From contig NZ_JACCJZ010000004.1 of NCBI RefSeq assembly GCF_013425765.1, forward strand, positions 302,368-366,367: 64,000 nucleotides of DNA, in the 5' to 3' direction. The stretch is from Luteimonas deserti (GTDB taxonomy: Bacteria > Pseudomonadota > Gammaproteobacteria > Xanthomonadales > Xanthomonadaceae). Below the pieces are notes generated by a model. The model did not search any database, was not told where the DNA came from, and saw only the letters and a list, made by a program, of their open reading frames with translations. Position numbers and translations under genes: made by a program. Positions within the stretch are counted from its first letter, which is position 1. Each line of letters starts with the position of its first letter. This document shows positions 48,512-58,700 of this stretch, in pieces.

Positions 48512-50743
48512 ATGGAGAGGGGCGTGGGTCGGTTCAGAGGCATCGTGCCAGCCGCATTGGCGGTCGTCTGCGCACCCGTGTGCGCGGTCGAGATCGACGG
48601 TCGCATCGATGCGGCGGAGTGGGCGGACGCGATGCACATCGCCGACTTCCGCAAGGTGCAGCCGCTGACCGGCGAGCCGGGCTCGCTGCCGACCGAGGCC
48701 TGGGTGCTGGCGACGCCGGACGGCCTGGCCGTGGCGTTTCGGAACGTGCAGCCCGCCGATGTGCCGCGCACCCGGCAGAAGGTGCAGCGCGATTTCGACG
48801 AGCAGGTGGACCGGGTCAACGTGTTCATCGACTTCGACGGCGACGGCCGCACGGGCTACGCGTTCACCGTCAGCTCCAGCGGCGGTATCGCCGACGAGAT
48901 CATCACCAACCAGAACGATTTCAACAGCGACTGGGACGGCCAGTGGCGGCACGCGGTGTCCGAGGACGAAGCGGGCTGGTCGGTCGAGCTGCTGATCCCC
49001 TGGCACACCGCGCCGATGCGCGACGGCACGGGCGGCGAGCGCACGCTCAACGTCTTCCTGGCGCGGGTGATCGGCTCCACCGGCGAACGCATGGCCTGGC
49101 CTGTGGCGAGCTTCGAGCGCCCGCGCTTTCTCTCCGATTTCGCGCCGATCACCGTGCCGCAGTACAGCCAGTCGTTGCTCGCGGTCACGCCGTACGCGTC
49201 GGGCCTGTACGACAACGTGCGCCACGGCCGGGATTTCAATGCGGGTGTGGACGTGTTCTGGAAACCGAGCGGCCGCTTCCAGCTCGCCGCCACGGTGAAC
49301 CCCGATTTCGGCCAGGTCGAGAGTGACGACCTGGTGGTGAACTTCAGCGCCACCGAGACCTTCATCAGTGACAAGCGGCCGTTCTTCACCGAGAACCAGG
49401 GCATCTTCGAGCTGACCACGCCATCCGATTCCAGCCAGCAGCTGTATACGCGTCGCGTCGGCAGTACCGGCGAGATCGATGCGGCGGTGAAGTTCATGGG
49501 CAGCCTGGGCCGGGCCAACTACGGCGTGTTCGCCGCCGAAGAAGACGGCCCCACCGGACGGTCCTACCAGGCGCTGCGCCTGGTGCGCGATCTCGCGACG
49601 CAGAACCTGGGCGCGATGCTGACGCGGGTGGACGATCCGTTCCGCGAGCGCGAGGCCACGGTGCTCGGCATCGACCACAACTGGCGCCCGACGCAGCGCT
49701 GGAACGTGCGAAGCCGCCTGCTCGGAAGCCGTGTCGACGTGGCCACCGATTCGGTACGGGACGTCGGCGCGACGCTGTGGGCCGATTACGAGATGGACGA
49801 CGGCTGGCGCCAGCAGTGGATCGCCATGCATTTCGGCAACGACTTCGAACTCAACGATTTCGGCTACCTCTCGCGCAACAGCACCAACTACCTCCACTGG
49901 GAGCTGCGCAGACGCTTCACCGACCGCCCGGACGATGCCCGCTACGCCTCCACCGACTGGCGCTGGCGCGTGAGCACCAACCACAACAACCGCGGCGACA
50001 AGCTCAACGACCAGTTCCGGATGAGCCGCCAGGGCCAGCTGCGCAATGGCGGTACGGAGTACGCCCAGCTCAACCTCAACAGTGCCGGCATCAACGATCT
50101 GCTGCTGCGCGGCAACGGCGTGGTGCGCCTGCCCGCGAACTTCAGCGCGAACTACGAATACGAGCGCCCGCGCGAGGGCCGGTGGTCGCCGTATTACGGC
50201 GGCGAGCTGTTCAGCGGTGGGCTGGCCGGCAACGACAAGCTGGGCTGGGCCGGCTGGGGCGGCGCCACCTACTTCGTCAGCGACGCGTTCCGGATCAACA
50301 CCGGACTCACCGTGATCCGCCGGCCGGACTGGCTGATCTGGCAGGGCCGCGGGAACCCGGGTCTGGTCGGCGCCTTCGACGGACGCGAAACGCGGCTGCG
50401 CGCCGGCATGGACTGGACTCTGGATGCGCGTCAGGAACTGCGGGTCAAGCTGCAGGCGATCGGCATCGGGGCACGCTCCACAGCCGCCTGGCGGTTCGAT
50501 CCGGCGGGCAATGCGATCGCCGCTGCCGACCCCGTGGACGATTTCAACGTGCGCAACCTCGGCTTCCAGGTGCGCTACCGCTACGAGCTCGCGCCGCTGT
50601 CCTACCTGTACGTGGTCTATGCCCGCGGCGGCTTCGCGCGCGAGCCGGGCGAGGACGGTGTCGATGACGCGTTGCTCGACAGCCTGAGCTTGCGCGACGA
50701 CGAGCAGCTGATGGTCAAGCTGAGCTACCGTTTCGAGTTGTAG
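48512..50743 (+). CDS. DUF5916 outer-membrane-type protein with CBM9-like N-terminal domain
   Basis: 743 residues. A signal peptide (IVPAALAVVCAPVCA) precedes a CBM9-like carbohydrate-binding domain (EIDGRIDAAEWADA, VFIDFDGDGRTGYAFTV) of about 190 residues, then a large beta-rich DUF5916 region rich in aromatic alternating strands that ends with MVKLSYRFEL, a terminal aromatic pattern typical of outer-membrane barrels. Likely an outer-membrane protein involved in polysaccharide or glycan binding. The ATG at 48512 leads into the signal peptide. Confidence 0.83.
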   Translation: MERGVGRFRGIVPAALAVVCAPVCAVEIDGRIDAAEWADAMHIADFRKVQPLTGEPGSLPTEAWVLATPDGLAVAFRNVQPADVPRTRQKVQRDFDEQVDRVNVFIDFDGDGRTGYAFTVSSSGGIADEIITNQNDFNSDWDGQWRHAVSEDEAGWSVELLIPWHTAPMRDGTGGERTLNVFLARVIGSTGERMAWPVASFERPRFLSDFAPITVPQYSQSLLAVTPYASGLYDNVRHGRDFNAGVDVFWKPSGRFQLAATVNPDFGQVESDDLVVNFSATETFISDKRPFFTENQGIFELTTPSDSSQQLYTRRVGSTGEIDAAVKFMGSLGRANYGVFAAEEDGPTGRSYQALRLVRDLATQNLGAMLTRVDDPFREREATVLGIDHNWRPTQRWNVRSRLLGSRVDVATDSVRDVGATLWADYEMDDGWRQQWIAMHFGNDFELNDFGYLSRNSTNYLHWELRRRFTDRPDDARYASTDWRWRVSTNHNNRGDKLNDQFRMSRQGQLRNGGTEYAQLNLNSAGINDLLLRGNGVVRLPANFSANYEYERPREGRWSPYYGGELFSGGLAGNDKLGWAGWGGATYFVSDAFRINTGLTVIRRPDWLIWQGRGNPGLVGAFDGRETRLRAGMDWTLDARQELRVKLQAIGIGARSTAAWRFDPAGNAIAAADPVDDFNVRNLGFQVRYRYELAPLSYLYVVYARGGFAREPGEDGVDDALLDSLSLRDDEQLMVKLSYRFEL

Positions 50744-51173
50744 CCCCGCGCCGGCGACGTACCGGCCCGGCGCCGCGGCGTCGGGGCGCCCGCTGCACCA
50801 TGGACACGCCGGCGAGCGGAACACTGCCCCGGCCGGCGCGAGCGACCGGGCGGTCCCCGCTCGCCGCGCGAGGCGACCCTGTTCCGCTGTAGAGAGCCGA
50901 CGCCGGCGGCCTCGCGTGCCTCGCCCCGGTCCCACCCACCATGGACCTCTGCCCTGAAGGCCTGCATCGCGCGCTCTGCCAACGCGGAGGCTCACCGGCA
51001 TGCCGGCCGAATCTGCCGAAGGGGCGGCAGCCGCGCGTCCGGCAGATCGGGACGGCCACCCGCGCGCGAACTGACCCGGCGGATCCCTCCCGACGCCCGG
51101 GTGCCGGCACGCGCCGCCCAGCTGCGCTCCGGGCGTCGCAGCCGCTGCAACGGGCGGTCGCGATGCTGCGCCG
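50744..51173. other. Intergenic region, no gene seen
   Basis: 430 bases. Some repeated GCGCGCG words but no coding, RNA or repeat element recognised on either strand. Confidence 0.35.
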
Positions 51174-51518
51174 GTGGACTGGCAGACCAACCCCTTGTTG
51201 CGCGAAGAGATCGAGGCCGTCCGGCGGCGTCCCCGGGCGGTGCCGATGCGCTATGCCTGGCGCGCGGGCGCCGGGGTGACGCTGCTGCTGTGGAACGGCG
51301 AGACGGTGGGCGCGGTGTATCCGGGCGGACGCTACTGGCTGCGCTGGCGGCGCCGGGAACACACCGGAACGGCGGCCTCGCCGGCCCAGGCGCGGCGCTT
51401 CATGGCCCGCTGGCTCGACGCGCGTCGCAATGCCGCGCCGCTGCTGGACGAAGACCTGCCACCGAAGACCCTCGTGCCGCTCGAGGCCTTTCTGCGCGAG
51501 TACGAAGCGGCGATCTGA
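51174..51518 (+). CDS. Small hypothetical protein
   Basis: 114 residues, basic, no signal peptide. Contains strand-like segments (VTLLLWNGETVGAVYPGGRY then WLRWRR) and a helical C-terminus (QARRFMARWLDARRNAAPLL). No family recognised. The start is a GTG at 51174; coding statistics are clear but no close start ATG exists. It converges with the methyltransferase gene. Confidence 0.6.
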   Translation: MDWQTNPLLREEIEAVRRRPRAVPMRYAWRAGAGVTLLLWNGETVGAVYPGGRYWLRWRRREHTGTAASPAQARRFMARWLDARRNAAPLLDEDLPPKTLVPLEAFLREYEAAI

Positions 51519-51641
51519 CGGCAGTCGTCAGCGCTGCTCCACGCGATTACGCGGGCGCGGCCCCGGCGCAGCGGGCCTCACGGGAGCGCGACACGAGACG
51601 GCCGCGAAATACCGGCCCGCGGCGGTGCCCCGCGCGGCGGG

Positions 51642-52349
51642 TCACGCCCGGCTCCGGCTCACCCAGGCGTGGATCAGTCCCGCCTGGAAGAACTGCACGC
51701 ACTGTTCGAATCCGCCGTCGTGCAGGATGGCGGTCACCTCCGCCGGCGGCAGGACGCCCACGTCGCGCTGGTAGGCCTCGCGGCTGCGCCGGATCGCATC
51801 CGGTGTCACGTCCGCCATCGCCATCATCCGCAGCCACGCCGGCAACAGCACCGCGTAGCCGGGTGAGGTCGTCTCCGCAGCGAGATCCGAGCTGGCGAGA
51901 AGCCCGCCGGGCTGCAGGCGCGCCGCGATGTCGGCGAACAAGGCCACGCGCGCGGGGCGGTCGACGAGGAACTGCGAGACCAGAAAGCACGTGGCGGCAT
52001 CGAAGGGGGCCTCGCCGGGCAGCGCGTCCAGAAACCCGTGGTGAAAGCGGCAGCGCCCGGCGAATCCTTCGTCCTGGGCACGGGCGCGGCAGGCCTCGAT
52101 CATCGCGCCGGACGGATCGACCGCGACGAAGTGCCAGCCCGGACGGATGCGCGCCAGATGGACCAGTTCCTGTCCGGTGCCGACGCCCACGCACAGCACG
52201 CGCGCATCGTCCGGAAGGCCGGCCAGCAGCGGCTCGAGCAGCAGGAACATGCAGTCGCGGATCGCGGACATTCCGGCCCACTGCCGGTCATAACCGGGCG
52301 CCTGCCGGTCGAACAGGGCAACGAGTGCCTCGGGCTGCATCGCGGCCAT
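51642..52349 (-). CDS. Class I SAM-dependent methyltransferase
   Basis: 235 residues. Motif I is VLCVGVGTGQELVHLA, the acidic residue after strand 2 is in FVAVDPSGAMI, and the late strand is GGLLASSDLAAET, so the fold is complete. The substrate is unknown; the HFHHG-like segment and helical C-terminal half resemble small-molecule methyltransferases. The start at 52349 is an ATG; another ATG lies three codons in (52340). A TAGCAT -10-like word is 22 bases upstream (52376-52371 on this strand). Confidence 0.8.
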   Translation of the reverse strand: MAAMQPEALVALFDRQAPGYDRQWAGMSAIRDCMFLLLEPLLAGLPDDARVLCVGVGTGQELVHLARIRPGWHFVAVDPSGAMIEACRARAQDEGFAGRCRFHHGFLDALPGEAPFDAATCFLVSQFLVDRPARVALFADIAARLQPGGLLASSDLAAETTSPGYAVLLPAWLRMMAMADVTPDAIRRSREAYQRDVGVLPPAEVTAILHDGGFEQCVQFFQAGLIHAWVSRSRA

Positions 52350-52370
52350 CTCCTGACGGGATCCGCGTCC

Positions 52371-52376
52371 ATGCTA
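52371..52376 (-). promoter_or_regulatory. Probable -10 element of the methyltransferase gene
   Basis: TAGCAT on the minus strand, 22 bases before the start at 52349; identical word to the one before the alaA operon. Confidence 0.4.
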
Positions 52377-52486
52377 GCGAACGCGTCAAGCGTCCCGGGT
52401 GGCCGTGGGCACGCGAAACGGGGCGGGGAGAGGTTCCGGCGCCCTCGCGGCGGCGCTGCGCGCGATTGCGACGCGACCGCCGATGG

Positions 52487-52867
52487 TCAGTCCACGAGCC
52501 GCCGCAGCGTCGCGACCACGTCGGCCAGCTCGATCGGCTTTCCCAGGACCATGCCGTCGCGGTAACGCCGCGGAATGGCATGCCGGTCGTAGCCGGTCAC
52601 CAGCACGAAGGGCACGCCGCGCGCGGTGAGCACATCGGCCACCGGGTAGACGTCCTCGCCCCTCAGATTGACGTCGAGTACCGCCATGTCGAGGGTGTCC
52701 GCCTGCGCGACCAGGGCCAGCGCACGCTCGACCGAAGACGCCGGGCCCACGACCGTCGCGGCCTGCTCGACCAGCGCTTCGGCGAGCAGGCCGGCGATCA
52801 GGTACTCGTCCTCGACGACCAGGACGTGGCGGCCCGCGAGGCCGGATTCAGTCGAGGGCGATGACAT
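52487..52867 (-). CDS. Response regulator (receiver only), partner of the HWE kinase
   Basis: 126 residues. LVVEDEYLIA gives the acidic pocket, MAVLDVNLRGEDVYPVADVL the phospho-aspartate in the LRG-type loop characteristic of receivers paired with HWE kinases, FVLVTGYD the switch residue, and VLGKPI the lysine. No output domain. Its ATG at 52867 lies inside the end of the kinase gene (20-nt overlap), so they are coupled and presumably a cognate pair. Confidence 0.84.
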   Translation of the reverse strand: MSSPSTESGLAGRHVLVVEDEYLIAGLLAEALVEQAATVVGPASSVERALALVAQADTLDMAVLDVNLRGEDVYPVADVLTARGVPFVLVTGYDRHAIPRRYRDGMVLGKPIELADVVATLRRLVD

Positions 52868-54293
52868 GCGCAGAGGTGGTGTCGGAGATGGGCACTTCGA
52901 TGGTGCACCGTACACCCTCGGGGCCCACGACATACGTGGTGAGTGCGTCGAGCTGATAAGGAAGCGCCTGCTCGATGAGTTCGCGCCCGTAGCCGCTGCC
53001 CTGCGCGGCGCTGGCGGCGAGCGCCATGTCGACGCAGGTCTCGATCCATTCGATGTGCAGCGAGGGCCGGCCGTCGCGACGCGTGGCGCGCCAGCGTACG
53101 GAGAGTCGACCCTCGTCCTGGGCGAGTGCGCCGTACTTGGCGGCATTGGTGGCCAGCTCGTGCAGCGCGAGCGCGAAGGTCTGCACCGTGCCCGAGCGCA
53201 GGAACACTCCGGACGGTCCGCTCAGCTCGACACGATCGCCGCGGCCGCCCTCGTCCAGCGCGCCCATCGCCGACAGTTCGGCGCGCACGAGCGTGTCGAA
53301 CGCGATCCGGTCGCCCTCCTGCAGTCGCGAGAGCAGGCCCTGTACGCGCGCCAGCGCGCCCAGCCGCGCCCGAAAGGTCTTCGACAACGTGTCGACGTCC
53401 GCGCTGCCGCGCCGGGTCTTCTCGAACATCGTCAGCACCACCGCCATGATGTTGCGGGTTCGATGCTGCAGTTCGCGCATCAGCACCTGTTGCCGTTCGT
53501 CCCAGTGCTTGCGCTCGGTGGCGTCGCGACCCACCTTGAGATAGCCGGTGACCGTACCCGACGCGTCGATCACCGGACGCATCGCACCTTCGATGAAGAC
53601 GCATTCGCCGTCCTTGCACACGTGCCAGCGCACGTCCGCCGCCACGCCGTTCTCGCGTGCGCCGCGCATTTCCTGCGCGGGGACGTCGGCGGCGCGATCC
53701 TCGCGGGTGAAGGTGATGGCGGCGTGCTGGCCGAGGGCCTCCTCGCTCGACCAGCCGAACACCGCCCGGGCGCCCGGCGGCCAGCTGTCGATGAGGCCGT
53801 CGGCGTCGGTGGTGAAGATCGCGTAGTCCAGCGCGGTATCGACGATGCCGCGATAACGCGCCTCGCTCTCGCGCAGGGCGGCTTCCGCGGTCGTGCGCAC
53901 GTGCGCGGCCTGCGTCTCGCGTGCCAGCACCGCTGCGGCCAGCGCGTGATCGATCCGCTGGTTGAAATGCACCACATCCTCGACATGCGAGGCATCGAAG
54001 GGGGCGAGCGACGACAGCCAGGCGCGCAGCACCGTGGTGCGCAGAGCGCCGATCGCCATCGCCACCTCGGCCAGCGCCGCAGCGGCCCCGGACTGCAGCC
54101 CGTCTCCGGGCAGCGCGGTCGTCTGCGCTTCGCCCTGCATCGGCGACGCGGCCTCGAGCGCGTCGGCGATGCCCAGCAGAAGGCCTCTGCCGCGATCGTG
54201 CAGCGCTCCGCCGGGCCCGGCGGCCTCGACATGCGTCGCCCAGGCCGCCAGCAGGTCCGGCAGGCGTGTGCGGATGTAGCGGGACAAGCGCAT
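52848..54293 (-). CDS. HWE-family histidine kinase with PAS domain
   Basis: 481 residues. The N-terminal 150 residues are an all-helical domain (MRLSRYIRTRLPDLLAAWAT) resembling the RsbRD/globin-like sensor group, followed by a PAS domain (YRGIVDTALDYAIFTTDADG, VTGYLKVGRDATERK). The kinase core has the phospho-accepting histidine in MRELQHRTRNIM and the ATP site ALHELATNAAKYGAL with a degenerate tail, the signature of HWE/HisKA_2 kinases. No membrane helix, so a cytoplasmic sensor. The ATG at 54293 opens the conserved region. Confidence 0.84.
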   Translation of the reverse strand: MRLSRYIRTRLPDLLAAWATHVEAAGPGGALHDRGRGLLLGIADALEAASPMQGEAQTTALPGDGLQSGAAAALAEVAMAIGALRTTVLRAWLSSLAPFDASHVEDVVHFNQRIDHALAAAVLARETQAAHVRTTAEAALRESEARYRGIVDTALDYAIFTTDADGLIDSWPPGARAVFGWSSEEALGQHAAITFTREDRAADVPAQEMRGARENGVAADVRWHVCKDGECVFIEGAMRPVIDASGTVTGYLKVGRDATERKHWDERQQVLMRELQHRTRNIMAVVLTMFEKTRRGSADVDTLSKTFRARLGALARVQGLLSRLQEGDRIAFDTLVRAELSAMGALDEGGRGDRVELSGPSGVFLRSGTVQTFALALHELATNAAKYGALAQDEGRLSVRWRATRRDGRPSLHIEWIETCVDMALAASAAQGSGYGRELIEQALPYQLDALTTYVVGPEGVRCTIEVPISDTTSAHVIALD

Positions 54294-54780
54294 GGACGGC
54301 GTCCGATGGGGCGCGGCGCATCGACGGCCCGCCATCGCGCGGGTCGCATCGCATCTGTACTGCCAGGCCGGAAGGTGGCGTCACACCGTGGCGATTGCCC
54401 TGTCGTCATGCGTTGAACGCAGGGGTGCATGCGGCCCCGGTCCCGGACATGTTTTCCGCCACGATCGATCATTCCCCCTGCGATACCGGACACGATGCGG
54501 CGGCTGCGGCGGAGATCCAACGATGGCGCGATCGACGCCCGTGCGCATCCCGGCCTTGCTGCGGCCTGAAAATCGAGCGCCCAGCCCGTGATCTGCGGGC
54601 TTGTCGCGACGCGATGCACCCGGCTGAACGCAGCGTGCCGGCGGTGGCCGGGCTGATTCGACGATGGACGGGACGCCGCCCACGCTTGCGGCGATAATCG
54701 GCCCGGGCCCGCCGCAGATCTCGGGATCCGGCCTGCAGTCGGGGCATGCGCAGACCTGCTCCCGCACGGCCGAGGTCCCC
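54294..54780. promoter_or_regulatory. Regulatory region between divergent kinases with GATAAT -10-like word
   Basis: 487 bases between the HWE kinase and the hybrid kinase. A GATAAT word at 54693-54698 resembles the TAGAAT elements before maeB, aceE and rsgA. Because it lies downstream of an in-frame ATG at 54664, it argues that the hybrid kinase starts at the TTG at 54781. No gene seen. Confidence 0.4.
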
Positions 54781-57564
54781 TTGAATCCACCGTTTTCCTC
54801 CGGACGGCTCGACTCCGAGCGCGTGAAGCTGGCCCTGGCGGCCGGCGCGATCGTCGGCACCTGGTTCTGGGACGTGAGGCAGGACCTCATGATGGTCGAC
54901 GACGCGCTGGCACGCGCATTCGACCTCGATCCCGGCGTGGCCGGCACGCCGGTACGTCTGGAGCAACTGCTGGCGTCGGTCCACCCGGATGACCTGCCCG
55001 AACTCGAGGCCGCCATCGCAGAGGCCGTGCGGGTCGGTGGGCGCTACGCGCACCAGTACCGCACGCGCAACACCGATGGCGTCTACCGCTGGATCGAGGC
55101 GATCGGCCGGGTCGAACTGGATGCCGACGGGAAGGCGGTGGATTTCGCCGGGGTGCTGATCGACATCCATGAGCGGCGACGCGTCGAAGGCGAGCGCGAT
55201 CAGGCACAGACCCTGCTGCGCTCCTTCATCGACGCCGCGCCCGGCGTGGTGTATGCCAAGGACCGCCAGGGCCGGATGCTGCTCGGCAACCGCGGCACCA
55301 CCGAGCTGATCGGCCGTCCACCCGAAACCTACATCGGCCACACCGACGCCGAGTTCCTGGCCGATCCGGAGCAGGCGGCGGCGGTCATGGCCGCGGACGA
55401 ACGGATCATGTCCAGCGGCGAAACGGAGCAGCTGGAAGAAGAGGTGAGCTACGCCGACGGACGACGCGCCTGCTGGCTGTCGACCAAGGCCCCGCTGCGC
55501 GACGCGAGCGGCGCCGTGGTCGGCCTGATCGGCACCTCGATCGACATCACCGACCGCAAGGCGGCCGAGGCCCGGCACCGCGAGATCGAGGAGCGCTACC
55601 GGCTCGCGGCGCAGGCCACCAACGATGCCATCTGGGACTGGCGCATCGCCGATGGCACAGTCGTCTGGAACGAGGCGCTGGGCACCCTGTTCGGCCACGG
55701 ACGCACGGGCACCGATGCGCAGTGGTGGCTCGACCACATCCATTCCGAGGACCGCGCCCGTGTCGAGTCCGATATCCACGACGTGATCGCAGGCAAGGAA
55801 TCGGCCTGGGCGACGGAGTACAGGTTCCGGCGTGCGGATGGCAGCTTCGCCTCCGTGCTCGATCGCGGTACCGTGCTGCGCGATGCCGCGGGCGCACCGG
55901 TGCGGATGATCGGAGCGATGCTCGACCTGACCGCCAGCCGCGCCGCCGAAGCGGCCCTGGCCGAAAGCGAGGAACGCCTGCGGCTGGCCGCCGAGGCCAG
56001 CGACCTGGGCTTCTGGGATGTCGACCTGGTCCACGACGCGATGACCTGGTCGGCCCGCACCAAGGCGATGTTCGGGATGTCGGTCGACGTCGAGGTCTCG
56101 TTGCAGGATTTCTACGCGAGCCTGCACCCCGACGACCGCGACGCCATCCGCGCCGCGTTCGAAGCCGCGTCCGATCCCGGGCGCCGCGCGCTGTACGACG
56201 TCGAGTACCGCACGATCGGACGCGACGACGGCGTGGTGCGCTGGATCGCGGCGAAGGGCCGCGGGCTGTTCGAAGCCGGCCGCTGCATCCGCGTGGTCGG
56301 CGTGGTGATGGACGTCACCGCGCGCAGGATGTCCGATGCACGCCTGCACGAACTCAACGAACGCCTGGAAAGCCGCGTGCGCGAGGAAGTGGCCGAGCGC
56401 ACGCGCGTCGAAGAAGCGCTGCGGCAGAGCCAGAAGATGGAAGCGGTGGGCCAGCTCACCGGCGGCATCGCGCACGACTTCAACAACATGCTCGCCGCGG
56501 TGATCGGCCCGCTCGATCTGCTCGCATCGCGTATCGGCAACGACGATCCACGCGCCCGGCGCTACATCGACACCGCCATCGACGGCGCCAGCCGCGCCGC
56601 GCAGCTGACCCAGCGCCTGCTCGCCTTCGCACGCCGGCAGCCCCTGCAGCCGGTGGCGCTGGACGTGAACCGCCTGGTGGCCGGCATGCGCGACCTGCTC
56701 GCGCATTCGCTCGGCGCGAGCATCCAGCTCGAGACCGTGCCCGCCGAGGCGGTGTGGCGCACGCATGTCGACGCCAACCAGCTGGAGAACGTGATCCTCA
56801 ACCTGGCCGTCAACGCACGCGATGCGATGCCCGGCGGCGGCCGCCTGACCATCGCGACCGCCAACTGCGATATCGAGTCCGACGCGGCCGATGCCCAGGG
56901 CCTGTCGCCGGGGCAGTACGTGCGCATTTCCGTGTCCGATACCGGCAGCGGGATGCCGCCCGAGGTGATGGCCCAGGCCTTCGATCCGTTCTTCACCACC
57001 AAGCAGATCGGCAAGGGCACCGGGCTCGGCCTGTCGCAGGTGTACGGCTTCCTCAAGCAGTCGGCGGGCCATGTGAGGCTGCGTTCGGTGGTCGGGCGCG
57101 GCACCGTCGTCGACCTCTACCTGCCGCGCCTCGCGGACGGCGCCGACGCGCCGCTGCCGCGCCTGGCCGACGCTGCGGCACCGCCACGCGGACAGCATCA
57201 GCGGGTGCTCGTCGTCGACGACGACCCGGCCGTACGCCAGGTGTCCTGCGACGCGCTGTCCGAGCTGGGCTATCAGGTGCTGGCCGCCGACGGCGCCGCC
57301 AGTGCACTCGCGCTGCTCGACACGCACCCGGACATCGCCCTGCTGTTCACCGACGTGGTGATGCCCGACGTCAACGGCCCGCAACTGGCCGACCGCGCCC
57401 GCGCCCGGCGGCCCGGACTCAAGGTCCTGTTCGTCACCGGCAACAGCGGCAACATGCTGCTCAGCGACGGCGTGCCGGATCCGGCGGTGCATGTGATCGG
57501 CAAGCCCTTCACCCTGGACGCGCTGGCGATGCGGGTGGCGGCGGTGCTCGGTCCAGACGGATAG
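54781..57564 (+). CDS. Multi-PAS hybrid sensor histidine kinase with C-terminal receiver
   Basis: 927 residues from the TTG start. Four PAS/PAC units occupy the first 560 residues (for example [20 protein letters not shown] and [19 protein letters not shown]), then a coiled coil, HisKA with the phospho-histidine in [13 protein letters not shown], HATPase motifs ([26 protein letters not shown]), and a receiver with phospho-aspartate in [12 protein letters not shown] and lysine in GKPF. No membrane helix. The TTG at 54781 after GAGGTC is preferred over an ATG at 54664 because a GATAAT -10-like word lies between them. Confidence 0.84.
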   Translation: MNPPFSSGRLDSERVKLALAAGAIVGTWFWDVRQDLMMVDDALARAFDLDPGVAGTPVRLEQLLASVHPDDLPELEAAIAEAVRVGGRYAHQYRTRNTDGVYRWIEAIGRVELDADGKAVDFAGVLIDIHERRRVEGERDQAQTLLRSFIDAAPGVVYAKDRQGRMLLGNRGTTELIGRPPETYIGHTDAEFLADPEQAAAVMAADERIMSSGETEQLEEEVSYADGRRACWLSTKAPLRDASGAVVGLIGTSIDITDRKAAEARHREIEERYRLAAQATNDAIWDWRIADGTVVWNEALGTLFGHGRTGTDAQWWLDHIHSEDRARVESDIHDVIAGKESAWATEYRFRRADGSFASVLDRGTVLRDAAGAPVRMIGAMLDLTASRAAEAALAESEERLRLAAEASDLGFWDVDLVHDAMTWSARTKAMFGMSVDVEVSLQDFYASLHPDDRDAIRAAFEAASDPGRRALYDVEYRTIGRDDGVVRWIAAKGRGLFEAGRCIRVVGVVMDVTARRMSDARLHELNERLESRVREEVAERTRVEEALRQSQKMEAVGQLTGGIAHDFNNMLAAVIGPLDLLASRIGNDDPRARRYIDTAIDGASRAAQLTQRLLAFARRQPLQPVALDVNRLVAGMRDLLAHSLGASIQLETVPAEAVWRTHVDANQLENVILNLAVNARDAMPGGGRLTIATANCDIESDAADAQGLSPGQYVRISVSDTGSGMPPEVMAQAFDPFFTTKQIGKGTGLGLSQVYGFLKQSAGHVRLRSVVGRGTVVDLYLPRLADGADAPLPRLADAAAPPRGQHQRVLVVDDDPAVRQVSCDALSELGYQVLAADGAASALALLDTHPDIALLFTDVVMPDVNGPQLADRARARRPGLKVLFVTGNSGNMLLSDGVPDPAVHVIGKPFTLDALAMRVAAVLGPDG

Positions 57565-57768
57565 CCAACTGCATCCAGCCCCCGGCAGCGGGCACCGGCA
57601 TGCGGCATGGCACAGGCGGCCCGACCCGATGTCGGGAGCGATCGCCGCCCTGACGTGACCAGTTCCCGGGCGTCGCTCGCCCGAGGAATGCCGCGTTCGC
57701 GCGTCGTCTCCTTGGGCCGACCGCGGCCGCAGCAGTGCGATTTCACCGGCTCGCGCCGGCGAATGCCC

Positions 57769-57774
57769 TAGCGT
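57769..57774 (+). promoter_or_regulatory. Probable -10 element of the first DUF4142 gene
   Basis: TAGCGT, 30 bases before the start at 57804. Confidence 0.35.
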
Positions 57775-57803
57775 CCCCGGTTTCCGTCACGAGGGATCCC
57801 GCC

Positions 57804-58571
57804 ATGAAGCCCACACTCACGCTGCTCGGCGCTGCATTGGCGCTCGCACTGGCCGGTTGCAACAACCAGGATCCGGGCAACGACACCACCGGGCTATCGG
57901 TGGACACCACCGCGGTCGCCCAGGGCATCGGCGAGGACGCCGATGTCCAGGCGGCGGCTGAAGACGGACGTGACGGGAGTGCGCTCGCAGAGGCCGACCG
58001 CGCCGCGCTGCAGATGGTGCAGACGATCGATCGCCACGAGATCGCCGCAGCCGATGCTGCGCTGGCCAAGGGCGTCACCGGTGACGTGCATCGCTACGCC
58101 GAGACCCTGCGCGCCGGGCACACCCGCAACGAGGAGGCGACGCAGCGGTTGCTCGGCAGCGGTGCGGCCGGCGCGTACGCTGCCGCGGCAAGAGACACGG
58201 CAGCGGTCCGCGGCACCTCGCGTACCGAGGCGTCGCGCAGCGACACCTCCGGTGCCCTCGGCACCCATCCCGAGCCTGCAGACGCACATGAGGACGTGGA
58301 CACGGTCGCCGGGGCGTCCGCCAGCCCCGAGATCCAGGCCATGCGCGACACCTTCGAGTCCGAGCGCACCCGGCTGGCGACGCTGGAGGGCGACGCGTTC
58401 GCTTCGGCGTGGACCCATGCGAGAGTCAGCCAATACGAATCCACGCTGACACGGCTCGACGACGTACTGATTCCGTCGGTGCGCGACGAAGCCGTGGCAC
58501 GCCATCTGCGGGCGACCCGCGAGATGGTCGCCGCGCATCTCGATGCCGCGCGCGGCCTTGAGGCCGACTGA
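57804..58571 (+). CDS. DUF4142-like lipoprotein
   Basis: 255 residues. Lipobox ALAGC with Cys19. The mature protein is helical: IDRHEIAAADAALAKGVTGD and YAETLRAGHTRNEEATQRLL match the DUF4142 ferritin-like pattern, then an Ala/Ser/Thr-rich linker, then a second helical pair (RLATLEGDAFASAWTHARVS, ARHLRATREMVAAHLDAARG). A paralogue lies at 63175-63978. DUF4142 proteins are exported and of unknown function. The ATG at 57804 follows a TAGCGT element. Confidence 0.78.
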   Translation: MKPTLTLLGAALALALAGCNNQDPGNDTTGLSVDTTAVAQGIGEDADVQAAAEDGRDGSALAEADRAALQMVQTIDRHEIAAADAALAKGVTGDVHRYAETLRAGHTRNEEATQRLLGSGAAGAYAAAARDTAAVRGTSRTEASRSDTSGALGTHPEPADAHEDVDTVAGASASPEIQAMRDTFESERTRLATLEGDAFASAWTHARVSQYESTLTRLDDVLIPSVRDEAVARHLRATREMVAAHLDAARGLEAD

Positions 58572-58700
58572 TCGACCCAGCGTGCGCATGCCTCCGCGGG
58601 CACGTCTGTCATACGCGGCGCCGAGACCAGCGCAAAAAAGCAGCGGAGGCGCGATGACGCGGCGCCCGTGCGTCTCCAAAGCTCCATCAAGGACCCAGTT

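Noticed and set aside
48482..51190. Open frame of about 900 codons on the minus strand
   Set aside because: Antisense shadow of the DUF5916 gene.
54469..57492. Open frame of about 1000 codons on the minus strand
   Set aside because: Antisense shadow of the hybrid kinase.
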